The position numbers and the translations under genes were made by a program. A DNA stretch of 64,000 bases, taken from NCBI GenBank assembly GCA_013399305.1, contig VXAI01000028.1:3291575-3355574 (forward strand), written 5' to 3'. The stretch is from Rostratula benghalensis. Its lineage: Eukaryota; Chordata; Aves; Charadriiformes; Rostratulidae. A model generated the notes under the pieces. The model was not told the DNA's origin and made no database searches. It was given only the letters and a program-made list of their open reading frames with translations. Below, one piece after another: positions 1 to 12,665 of the stretch. Each line of letters starts with the position of its first letter. Within the stretch, counting starts at the first letter, position 1.

Positions 1-3000
1 CAATTGAGTCTTAATTTCTTCAGTATCTGTGAATTCTGACATGCCATAACATTGCAAAAATGCTATTAAATTTCATTACCAAGAGAGTATTTGAGAGAAG
101 CTTTTTCTGCTTGCAGAGAGCAGTAATATACTGTATTGTTTCTTATGCATTTTCCTTTTTTTTAAACTCAGCAGTCGTTCCTTGGAGAGTTGACAGTCTG
201 TTTTGTAACCATGGGGGCAACTGCATCTGAACTGGGATTTATTCACTGGGAGGGAAGGGAAGCAGAACAGAACATTAACCACTGCAAAGACAAATAAACC
301 TTATTCTCTGTGTGGGAAATAAGGACATTTTTCACAGAGACTTATTGAACGAGTCTTCCAGATGGCCGTGCTCGCTGCTTAGCTGGTTCCGCTGAATGCC
401 GAGTTCCACAGCAGTGGCTTTGAGATCCCAATCAATGGTTGGAGCATCAACAACCTGGAGAGAGTTTTGACAGCAGGATCAGGCCCTTTGCATGCAAAAG
501 TCTGGTCCGTGCTGATATTTGTGCTTTACAAGTTAAAGCCTTTATTTATAGGAACAAATGCCGTCCTTGCTTTGGAGGGTTTCCTTTAACCACCATGATT
601 AAAAGCTGCTGAGAAACTGTTTGCTGACTTTCAGCTCACTGATGCGGTACCCTAATCTCTGCAGCTCAGTGCTGAAGTTCTTTATATGCTGGGAAGCGTT
701 TGGTTTGCATTTTTGGGGTGTTGGTTTTGTGCACAGTTACATCACATGAAGCAACTTCTTATGCCCGTGCTGAAGGTTGTTATCCCTGAGACCGCTCTGG
801 GCAGTGCAGGGAGATTCATGCTGTAGAGACCAGGCCCCCACTCTGCGTGAGTTGTAATCTCAGGGGAGGAGGGTGCTGCACTCTCTGGGTTGAACTCTTG
901 TGTCAGGTTAGACAGGAAGGCTGGCTCCTGCCACGCTCTTTAATTCACAGGGCACATTATAGCTCCCATTACACCTTGGGAGGCCTGGTCGGACTGCCTG
1001 CCTCATCCTCTCAGTCTCTAAATTGAAGAGTTTGCTCCTTCTTTAAAAAGTATTAAAAATAAATAAGTGCCCTACTTGATCTGTGCACTAAGGCACAACT
1101 GTCATACTGGTTTAGCTGCAAAGTTTTCAGAAATAACGTTCTTACATTTTTATTGCCGTTTGTATTGCTTTAAAGTGCCTGATTTGTGACCAGAGGACAG
1201 TTTTATTGCCTTCTATGAGCTTTGTTTCTGAGACAGAATGGCTTTATTATTTAATGGATAGTGTTGATTTGGGAGAAGAACCTCCCTTGGATGTTGTCCC
1301 ATTAAAAGAACACAATCCTTTAAAAAACAACAAGACTCTTATCTCTTGACCTTTAAATTTTATGGCTGTGGGCATGTCCATTCCACACTGCGGGACACAG
1401 GAGTGCCCAGGGCCTTGAGCCACTGGTCAGTGCCATGCTGGGAAAATTTCAGCTGAGATCTGAAAGCATTAAAGGCACAGAGACTCTAGGGAGCTCATAA
1501 ATAAGTGTGATATCGCCCAGGAGCTTTTTTTGCCTTTCTCACCTCAGCTTTAGATGTGGAGTCACTAAAGGCACCAAGAGATTTTTCTTGGTAGTTCCAG
1601 ATGCTTTCAGTTCTCCAGTGTGGGTCTCCATCAGGCTATAGCATCTCTACAAATAACTGACAGCCAAGCTGTTGGGAAAAGGTGAGTTTTAAAGTGATCC
1701 AAGACCAGGGATAAGTCAGGTATTGCATGGGTCACATCTGATTATGGTTCCCCTGCATTAATTGACATTCCACTTAAACCCTAGACAGCTAGCTAGGTTG
1801 TGGCTCTTGGTACAGCTTCAGCACCAGCTGTCTCCCTCTGAAGTGCCTGTCTCTCTCTGTTAACTAAGAGAGGTTTAGACAATGAGTTTGGACAAAGTGC
1901 CTAACTTCTGATTTTGCAGAATTTTGGTAACTTGAGGCCCCACAATGAATATTCATTATGCTTGTCCATCCTGTGTCCCAGTTATTGTTCCCTTGCTCTT
2001 TTGTTTCTCACAACCAAATCACTATTTAAACAGGCTTGAATCCTTCTTTGCAGAGGGATTAAGACAGACAAGTTAATTCTTCCACTTGTCCCATTACTTT
2101 TGGAGAGTTCCTACTCTAGCTAGATCTCTTCTCCAACCTACCCATGAAGGAAAAAATCATCTTTTCTGTAACATCTAGAGAAACTTGGGTCATGCTTAGT
2201 ACTGTTACTGTGAAAACTGAATGTGGAAAGTTTCTTAAAGTCCATTTAAGTCCCTATCATTTGCAAGAACATCTCGATAGGAGAGGTATCTCTTCATATG
2301 CTTGTTGTAGTGGTGCAATAGCATTGGGTGCAAGTTGCAGTGGAGATTTGCTGGCTGTGTTACCTGATACAGGCAAGCATGTTTGCATTTAATCCATGTG
2401 TCATTTTCCCTGTGCAGTTGCTCAACACTGAGTGTTGGAAGGAATTTGATGTAGAAACATGAGCAAAACTTTGATTACACAGTGGGGAAGGTCCTTTGTA
2501 TCTGGCCTTCTATCTCTGTTATATTTGTGCTGAAACATCATGATTATCAAGGGGCTTTTTTATCTGCTGGAAAGCATCTCAAATAGGGGTCATTCTCTGT
2601 GAATCTTTGCTATTTACAATACACCTCATTAGGCCATGTTTAGAATTTAGATGAGTTACTTTAGTGCAATCAACTTCCATAATCGCATGGGGAGCAGCTC
2701 CGGTACTGCTGCTTGCTGTACCTGAGGATCAAGACACTGAGAAATTATCTTACCACACCTTTTCTCTGGTAGCTTTAATTAGCTTGGATTTTATATCCTG
2801 GCCTGAGCTAGCTGGGCTCACAATTAGTAAACCCAGCAGAATAAGATGGAAATCGGGTGAAGCAGTAAGTGTAGAGCCCTGAGCTTTATGTGTCATGGGG
2901 GCATCATGCCACTGCTAAAGTCAAGGACAAAGCCTTGGATATAAAAATCCCCATGAGTCAATTTCTTCAGTCACTTAAGATGACAGTATGTTTTATTGCA

Positions 3001-5662
3001 TTTTACAGCACCTGCTATTTAACTGAAATGAGCGTGAGATTAGCAAAATGTGAATTAAGTTATAAAGTTGAAATAGAAGTGGATTTTTAAACTTGGAAAA
3101 AGTAGAAACAAAATAAACTTTAACCAGAACCGGAATTATGTCAGGATTGTCCAGATCAGTGTCATGTTATTCAGGAGATACTTGATTGAAAACAGATGAG
3201 TTTGTTTGAAGATGGATGTCCTTGTTGTATAACTGTGACTGACATAATCATGGACTAGGATGTGATCATACAGTAAGAGCATCACATGACTTTTAAAAAT
3301 AAGAAACAAAACCAACCAAAGACATTCAAAATAAATGAAAACTTCCAAAAGAGATATTGCAATTTTGCATTCATTTTCACTCAGATCACAAGCTTTCAGT
3401 TACTCTGTTGCAGAAAAAAAAATAAGAAAGATATTGCCTGTTTTCCTTCTGTCTCCAGAAAGCTGCTAACTGGCCATGAGCTGTGGGTTGTCTCACAGGG
3501 GAGGGATTGCCAGAAATGGGGTGTTTGGGATGAAGATACAGAGGATGACTTACTGACTCTAGGCAACAGGGGTACATTAGTGACAGCGAGTTGTATAGAA
3601 ACAGTGCACTTCTGCAAGTGCAGATTTGGTCATCAGGCATTAGTTTTCCATGCTAGTAATCTTGTAATTGCTCTTGATGGGTTATGGTTTTCATTATGTA
3701 TCATTTGCACTAGCCATAATTTACAAATATTTCTCACTTCTCTGCAGGCAGAAATGTCACTGTCCCTTAGTGCTATGTGTGTATGAGTCTTCACAAGATC
3801 CTAAGAAAACAGACCTAACCCATGAACTACTGAAACATTAAAGAAAATGTGATTTCTTTCAGGAATTGGAGTTTCTTTGGGGCTTTTTGGTTGCTTGGGT
3901 TGGGTTTGTTGTTCTGTTGAGGGGGTTTTGTTGCAGCAAGACACCTTCTGAGAATAACGAGGATTTTGTAAGCTGGAAGTTGAAAAATCTTTGTTGGGGC
4001 ATTTATGACTCCATGGATCAAAAAGCTAATTATTTTCGTGGAGATTTTTTAGGGGTTGTTGGTCAGAGCCTGCTTGGTAGACAGCTTGGTCTCAGCATAA
4101 AGCCAAGAGAAGCCTTTTGGAAGCAGAGGTACATGTTATGCTCTTGAAGTCTGTGAGCAGGGATGCAGACATGTTGACAGAAGCACACAAGCTTTGCCCA
4201 GGCTTGGCCATCTACACAATTATTCCACAGTTACCCCTTGACCAACATTCATGCTGAAATGAAAAAGCCAGTCACATCAATACAATGGTAACTACACTTT
4301 TCGTAGCTCCCTTTAGGCACTTTTGAGACAAATTCTATTGGCCTACTTGAGAAGTTTTCTCCTCCTTTCTTCCTCTAATACTTCTCCTTGTAGTTGGTAA
4401 AGGTATGATGCCAGGAGAACACAGGATTATATTTTTGGCAAAGTATGTACAATGAAACAAGTGTCAGTAATGCTTATGTGACTGCTTTCATATTAATGTG
4501 ACTATACAGACACCAACCTATTCTGGTACAGCTCCCTGATTTATCTTGTTTGATATCAGTGAGAGCTGTTCAATTACTGACACTGATAAGCACAGGACCA
4601 ACTTTCTTATGCCTCCACAGCTGTAGGAAGATTAAACCCGTAAGAGCAGAGAAAAGCCATGTCAGAAGTATGATGGTTTGAATTACACATTACTATGGAT
4701 GATGAAATTAAACTAGACTTAACTTCATGTTAAACTGTTTTGAATACTGACTTTTGGCCTGAATTCAACTGGAAGCTTTGTTAAAATGTAGCAGTATTTT
4801 GTCTGCTTGTAAAGCATGGCAGTGCATGGAAACTAGTAAATCTTTGTCATGAGATGGTATTTGAAAGCTCTCCAGACAACATAGACAGTGGTGTATTTTT
4901 TTTTTTTTTCAATTTCAGTGTAAAAACTCAGTGGGATGGAAGTGTGTTGAAAATAAAGCCAAGATATCCCAAAAGAAATGTAAACCATCCAGTAAAAACA
5001 AAACAAAAACCAAACCCAAACATGGAAAATAAGTAATCAACGGAGATACTTTAATATGTTATTTTGTACGTACAGTCAGGCAGTTCAAGGACTCCATTGT
5101 CCAAATCTTGTCGTGACTGTGTTGAAAAATATCTTCCAGAGACATGGCACTCAAAGTCTGTCCTGATTTCCTTAATGAAGGGATTTTGTTTGATCTTTCT
5201 GGTTTTAAACCTAGCTGCAGCTCTGCTGTGTTTCATTTATTTAGAGTGATTACTTTTTCTGCAATTCTGCTTGGAGAAATGCTTATTCATTTATTTACTT
5301 ATAGCTTTTTGTAGTTTGGAAATTTGCATGACAAACGTCCAGGCAATGCTAAGAGAACAGTATTGACAAACATTTTGACCGAGCATTTCTCATCATTGTT
5401 GAAAACTTTGACAAGTAGAGCCTTCAGGATGAGAAATAGTGGCAAAACAGTCCAGATGTAATGACCCAGATACCCATTTCGTCATTCTTCTCCATCCAGA
5501 GGGACTCTGCATGCACTGTAGCAATTTTACCCATGCTGTCAAACCTGCCGGATACCTCCCGCTTGATGCCATGGGAGGCTGCAGAGATCAGGAACATAGA
5601 AATAGCACAGATTTAAACATGAAGCTGGATTTTCAACAGGGAAGCCTTCAAGTTATATATAT

Positions 5663-5719
5663 AAAAAAAAAAATAAAAGGGAAAAGAAAAAAATAAGAAA
5701 AAAAAAAGGAAAGAAAAAA
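5663..5719. repeat. A-rich purine tract
   Basis: An almost pure A/G stretch of about 57 bases, made of A runs interrupted by G and occasional T, follows a short TA run. It is low-complexity intronic sequence. I see no LINE or SINE body attached to it. Confidence 0.85.
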
Positions 5720-7044
5720 TTGAGGTTATTACTGTGAAGTTACAGCATGCTACACAGAAATTGGAAATGGTCAAATGGGAATTAGAGAGAGCCAGCTGGG
5801 CTACCAGTGCTGTGGCAGCAATATGCCCTTTAGGGTTACTTAACATGCTGAGGTATCCTTCCGCTTCAGATAGAGCAGCAGCTTGAGGAGCTGTAACCAC
5901 CTCTGCATTTGCACCAGAATCAGCATGACCAGCTCAGTATGGAAACCTTTAAGGAGTGCACTGGTGCACTGTAGATGGTTGGAGAAACATTGCCATCCTG
6001 CTGATTTAGTGAGGCAAAGACCACGATTGTAGAATTTATGAGATGTTTTACAGGCTTCATGTGGGGAAACAGTTGTGAGTTCTGAATGGCTTGGTAAAAT
6101 AGTCATGAGGGTCATTGTTGCTAAGATTTTCAGAAGGGAAAAAAACCAGTCAACAACAGAGGAAAATAATGTAATCAGATTTCCAGAGGCTTTCAGGGCA
6201 TAACATTTTTTTTTCTTCTAACAAATATAAGATTTTGAATACTTCAGTTTAATCCTGAGATATCTTTTTTCTATTTCTCATTTGCCTCAGGAATGTGTTT
6301 AACAATATCAAGACAGACTTTTTAGTATTTAAAAAATAGCAATCAAATGCAAGGGCATCCTGCCAAAGGGAGGCAGCATGCAGGCTCTCCAGAAAACCTT
6401 TTCACCATTCAGCAGTTTAACTGTGTTCTCTCAGTCTGATCTCAAGATATGGCAGCATGTTAACATGAGAACAATATTGTGTCTGGGATAAATATTCCTG
6501 TACTGTTCACTGAAGCATTTCTGCTGGCAAAAAAAAATTCAAAGTCAGCTTTTGCCTACCTGTAAAAGAATAGCCTGTGCTGTGCCAGATGCTCGTGAGA
6601 AGTTAATCAGCTTCTTGTATGGATGCATTCATTGCTAAAAATAAGATATTAGAGTACAATGGAGGTATAATTGGTACAGTGTGTAACAAAGTATGAGAAC
6701 TGTCCCTTGTATAATTTGGTTGTAGGCCAGATGTTTGTAAGGACATATGGTTTACTGAATGAAACGTTTTCTATTCTTGTGCTTGTGTTATAGGTCGTCT
6801 AATGAGGAATTCCGCTCTTTAGTTTTAATGCTGTTTCTTATACGGAGAGACCTTTAAATTCCCTTTGAGAGATTAAATTACATACTTCTATTATTTAACA
6901 TCTTTGTGCTGTTGCACATACAGGAAAAAGGAGTATTTCTGTGAGATGTCAAAAGCAACCACAAAATGGAAAGAATTTTGGGACAGATCCCCAAATGTCT
7001 TTATGCAGAATCTGAACAGCAAGTAATTGCAGTAAAATCGCTGG

Positions 7045-7072
7045 AAAAAAAAAAAAAAAAAAAAAAAAAAAA
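7045..7072. repeat. Poly-A run, 28 A
   Basis: There are 28 uninterrupted A residues between ctgg and gatgtctg. No recognisable retrocopy precedes it, so it is best called a simple repeat. Its length is likely to vary between individuals. Confidence 0.9.
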
Positions 7073-9275
7073 GATGTCTGTGTTCTCCTCAAAGTGCTTA
7101 TTACCTGGCTTCTTAGCGTTTGGCCTTGCTGTTCAGCATTTTCAGTAAGGAGGGGGAAAATTATACAGGTATGTGTATATTTCTGAAGAGTTATTTTGTG
7201 TCTTAAAGTTCCCATTCCTAAAATCATTAAATATTTAAGAACCTCAGTTGTTAGCCATCCTGTTTTGTGAAATTAAGTCGATTTCCCATAATTTTAGCTA
7301 TCCAGCAGCTAAATATTGAGCCCAAGGTAATAATCCAGGCTCTTTCAAGAAGAGCAATAACAATAATAATGTATCTCTGGGATTTTAAGTGGTTTCTTTT
7401 ATTGAAAGGGAGGTGACTCATGGCTTTTGAATGCTTGGGGTTGACAGTGTTGTGAATATGGAACTGGAGTAGTATTAAATAAAGACTGAGGTGCAGTAAC
7501 ATGTGGATTATTTAATAGTAAATGACATTCTAATAACTTGGTATACTTTGATGAACTACTTCAAAATTTGTATTCTCTCTTTAGAACTTCAATAAATCTA
7601 CTAATTTAATCTGACTGACTAGAAACACTCAGCTGCTGAACCCATCTCAATTCCACTTAATAGCTGTCCACATAACTTATTTGGTTTGTATTTTTATGCA
7701 TTTCTATTTTGCAGAGCTGAACAAACACTGCATTATTTTATCAAAAACAAGCCTGGTAACAGCAAATAAAGGCCAAGCTATTATAGCCTAACATTTAGCA
7801 TAACAGAAAACTGTAGCATATGTAGGCTGATTAAATGGCGTATATTTAATTTTCCTTTCAACCAAAGAAAGTCAAGGATGTCAGCTGCTGAAATTCACAG
7901 AAGACAGAATATAGTGGGAGCCACATGGGCTGAAATCCAAGCAAATTAAGTATGTGGTGGTTCTTAAAACAAATTTGAAAAAAGAACTGAAATACATTAT
8001 CAGGTAGGAAATTTTTGACAAAAAAAAAGAAAAAACCAACACCCTGGAAGCTCTAACTTTCTAATGTTTATGTCCATGTTATCATAGATTATGGTGTTAC
8101 TTAAGATGCTACCATTTTCTCTCATAAAATGAATTTAAAAATCATCACCTGTTGGCAAATGTTGGCTTTTAAAATTACAGCTATGTCATAGTGTATATGG
8201 TCATGTGTCCTTTCATTGTATATATAAACACTGGTGTACCTGGAAATAAACCAGTGCCAGAGCTAGTTACAGAAGTCTTAATTCAACTGCATGGCAGGCA
8301 TATTCCTTCTTCATTTTGAAAGTGCACTTATATGGATATAACCATATTTGATGTGGGCTAACCTATCGGGATTTTCCCATTACAGCTTTCCCTGAGAATG
8401 CAGAGAGCATCAGTGAAAACAGACAAACATGAAATCAACAATACAGAAGCCTAACTGAGACTCATGTTTACTGTAAGCTGATCACTTGAGATAGGAAAGC
8501 ATATGCCAAGAAGTAGTGATACAGAAAGAATAATGGGCAGCCAGGGTCTAGGCAAGATTGGGAAACCGATTTGGAAACACTGTCAGATGAGTCAATGACA
8601 GCAACTGCGCAGGGTAGGTACTGAAGCCCTGATGAAGCCACAGTGATTGCAGAGCAGGGGGTCCCCTTTTCTTCCACACTGTCTCAATGAGGCTGAGGGC
8701 CAGTTGAAGACCATGGAGACGTGTCCTTCCTTGTTAAGCTCTATTTTAACACGGAGTCAGAACTAATACTTGTATATTGCAGTACTGAGACATAAAAGGG
8801 AGTGAATTAGAGCCACAGATTCAAACCCTCAACCCTTATTTTCTGAAAAAACCTTCTGAGAGCGTTCCTTATACCCACTGATATATTGACGGTAATTTTA
8901 TATGTATAGCACTTTACTGTCCACAGAGTACACTGGCCAGATTCTTGAATCTTAGTGCAGAAACTACTTTTTCTCTAAGCATTAACCTTTCTTAAGCAAT
9001 GTTTCTCTCATTCTAGAAAAAGGCCTGCATTAATTCCAGTAACAAATATGATGATGAGAGTGGGTCTGGGTCTTGGGTTTATCAGAGTCAGGTTAAGTCA
9101 GGTGTATTCAGAAATATACTTGAAAAAGTCTTAATTAGAAAAACTGTCTTGGGTGTGTGAGCTATCTTCCCCATCCACTTTTCCACTGCTTTCTTCACAG
9201 ACAGGATGTGAATTAACAAATAAACCTTTCTATTTCTCTTATGAAATACTTTATTCTTTATACCTAAAAACATGG

Positions 9276-9358
9276 AGAGATTTCTTGCTACTTTCAAATC
9301 TACATATTTAAAATACAGAGAGGCTTCTTGCTACTTTCTAATCTGAATATTTAAAATA
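9276..9358. repeat. Two-copy tandem duplication, about 41 bp unit
   Basis: The core cttgctactttc followed by an A/T-rich tail ending atatttaaaata occurs twice in direct orientation, with a period of 41 bases. The second copy begins agagaggcttcttg instead of agagatttcttg. A few substitutions and a two-base insertion separate the copies, so this is a small local duplication that has since diverged. Confidence 0.85.
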
Positions 9359-12300
9359 AGGCTTGGAAAAGGAAAAGCAGGTGACATTGTCCTATAAATA
9401 TCAAAGCCACTTACTAATTACTTCTACTGCCTGAAAAATAATAACTTCTCGGTATTTTGTACTTGAACAATACAATTCTTCAAAGATTTTAAGGGCTTAT
9501 TTTCAGCTCCTTTTAAATCAGAGCTCTTACAAAACTATATACCCTTCTCTAAATAGAATTTCTAATTTCATAAACCCATGTTAAAATGTCACACCGCTGA
9601 AAGAGATATATGTCAGGTACAGTTACATATAAGCAAGAAAAAAAATCCATATAATTTTATATGAAAGCCTGTTCAAGACATAGTGGATATGCAAATAGTT
9701 CTGGCAGTAAATGTAAATAGAATTAAAATCCTTTAAAAAAAAAAGAAAACTTTCTGGGTATCTTTCATGTGAATCTGCAGTACGTTCATTTTAGTGGGAC
9801 TGTTCAGGTGTTTCAGTAAAGCATCTGGTGTTTTGTTGAGCTGGCCAGCCTGGTTACTCCCTGGGTGCATGCACAGCTCCCACCACCACCAGGAGTTAAA
9901 CCAGAAACTTAGAGATCAACCACAATACAAATATCTGTCGTTAGCCTTATTCTAGATTCATTCTTCTCTTCTGCAAAGCTCCCACTAAAGATCACAAGCG
10001 AAACGAGCACTATTAAAGCAAAAAGAAGAAGGGGCAGACATTTTCCTTCTTTGTGGCTTGATACAGTATTACCTAATTACTCTTGCATCAGTGGGAAGCC
10101 ATCACTCCATGACTATTACATTCTGTCTGAGAACATCACATTAAAGCAGCCCACACCTGCCTAACTCTTCCTGTGTTCTGTGGGCATCTGCCTTTTTTTG
10201 CTGTCATGTGAACGTGGGACTTACTCATTCAGGCTTTCATGTTAAAATCAATGGGATTATTCACAAAAGCAGGCATTAATACAGTTTGTTGCCCATGGTA
10301 CAGCTTCATTTCTCAAAGAGAACCGGTGTAGTTGGCCCAGTTTGAGGTAAAACAGAATCAACTTTCCGTTCAGTAATTTTGCATCTTAGCTAGGCCCCTT
10401 CTAACTCTCAGAAATTAACAGAATATTGTGGAGAAAACTGCTCATTCACAGAGTGATAAGACCAATGTTTGTACTTCATGCCAAGGAATGGTGTGCAGTG
10501 AGGTTATTTTTGCTACAGAAATCAAGGTCAAGTAATTTCATTATTTGCCCCATTGGAGGGTCAGAAATGGAAGAAGCGGAGAAGGATCCCACCTATGGGG
10601 AGGAGTGGACAGGACAGGTGACCCAAACCTGACCAACAAGGGTTTTCCAACCCATCTGCTCCATGCTCAGTGTAAAAGCTATGGGATCAAAGGGTCAGCT
10701 CTCTTTCTTCCATGGCCAACATCAAAAGACGACCCTGTCTGTTCATCTGCCTTTAATCCCAAGCCACGTGTTCCCGACTCCAGAGCTGGAATCCAGTTCC
10801 CAACCATCACCGAGTCCAGTCTGGGACTTCCCCAGTGCCTGCTGGTGACAGCATCCTGGGAGCTTGATAGAGTTTTGTATATATTGTATCTATTCCATTA
10901 TTTCCATATTAATTTTAATACTATTATTTCATTAAAGTAGTTGAGTTCATTCTAAACTCATAAATCTCTTTATCTCTCCCCTTTTCTCATGGAGCAAGAA
11001 AGTGGGGACAGAGCATCTGTTGACATCTCAGGCATATTCAGTCTAAGCCTTGACCATAGTTCATTCCAAGAGTGTATCATTGCTTTGAAAGCAGACTGAA
11101 CCTGTAGGCAAAGGGGGAGCTGTGGTGGGTTCCAGCATCTCCTCTGACCTGATGGCTGAGGGGTTGGAGGGAAAGGAGTAAAGGGCTGTTCTTTAGTGCA
11201 TGCTGAATGTATACTGATAATTGAGCCACGGGATATACTATTATTTGAGCTACTTTTTGAGCAAAGCTTTAAATTCTGTAATTTTGTGGCATTACCTTGT
11301 AAATGTTTTATACCACTTAAGTCTAGACAGAGCAAAATGAACCAGAAGGTAGACGGATATGGTTCACAGCATGGGATGCTCACACTGCAGGTGGTCATCG
11401 AGTCCCTAGGCTATATTTGTATATTATATTGAGCATCTCTTAAATCTATTTGCATAGTACTTTCATTAATTTTGGAAGCTTTTTTAAGCAATCTTCAGAG
11501 AATCCACCTAGAAAAATCCATCCTATTTTGCTTTACTTTTTTTGTGTGCAGCCATTGGTTTTGCTGACAGGTGATCTAATAAAGTATGCCGTGGTCAGGT
11601 ATTTGCTGAACTGCTGCTGACACTTGGGGAAAAAGCATGTTGAGTTGCTCTGAGCTTGTAAAAAATACGAACTTGATTTTCAATAGACATTTGTTTTCTT
11701 TTGAAACAGTAAGCATACTTCATTGTCAGGAAAGGATCTTGGAGGAGGTCTCAAGAGAAGCAGCAGAAAACTCATGTCAGTGTGTCTAAGAAAGTCTTTT
11801 TTTTTTTTCCATATTTTTTAAGGTGCAAGATTTTGGTTTTCTCCATATCAAAAAGTTAGCTGAGATAGTTCGTTAGTTGTTCTTCCTCTGGAAGTGGGCA
11901 TCTTTCTGGAGCAGCTATCTCATCTCAAAGGCACTGACTTGCGTATCAGTAGAGTTTGTACTGAGTTCATTAAAAAACAAGTAAGTTTGTTGTGCTCCAT
12001 CCTTTCCTTAACCATCTATGCCATTCCTTTCACTGGAGCACAACCTTAGTGTTACTTTTATAGGTTGCTGAAAGAACAAGCAGAGCCTCCATGTGTGGCA
12101 CCACAAGGGTCTGACCTGAGCCAAGCTTCTGAATCCAATAGGATGTGCAGGGAATTGAGGGCATTCAAGTATTACCATATAGCACTAAATAACTGATCTG
12201 GGAGAACTGTCTCTCTGGCAACCTGTCTGGAATAACATGCCTAGTATAGGTCATATGAATAATCTTCTCACAGTCTTAGAGCAAGCATGGCCGACAGCTA

Positions 12301-12509
12301 AGAATCGGGGTGCTGTGTTCCTTGACTTCTGAGAAAAATCATGGAGATTGATTTGTTACTCTAAACTCCATATTGGCTGAGTAAGATCCAAAGAATAAAA
12401 CCTAAAGAAATAAAAAGTCTGAGAAGAGGCACAGTCATGAAGATGGAGGAAGTTATTATCAGGTATTATGCACTGCAGGTCTGTCAAAAACAGTTTTCAT
12501 GAATGAAGA

Positions 12510-12665
12510 GCTTACGCAGCACTTTCCAGCTTTACAGATCATAAGACCCTTGACAGAATATATGGGTATCTTAGACCTGTTTTGCAGATGGAAGAAACAA
12601 ACAAAGATTCAAATAGCTTGCAAAATGGTAGCAGAAAAGTCAGGCACTGAGGCAAAAAGTGACCC
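12510..12665 (-). mobile_element. MIR-like SINE remnant (tentative)
   Basis: On the + strand the order is a short segment resembling tatgaggtaggtattatta, then ttttgcagatggaagaaac, then a degraded stretch ending near agcttgcaaa. This resembles the reverse complement of the MIR core (ttttacagatgaggaaac followed by taacttgccca). Divergence is high and the comparison is from memory. It could be a chance resemblance. No target-site duplication is visible. Confidence 0.4.

Noticed and set aside
3286..3786. 166-codon + strand ORF
   Set aside because: No recognisable domain, begins in an A-rich Lys/Asn-coding stretch, and has no splice or promoter context; treated as a chance ORF.
10970..11398. 142-codon minus-strand ORF rich in Ser, Pro and Cys
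   Set aside because: No family recognised and no supporting exon signals.
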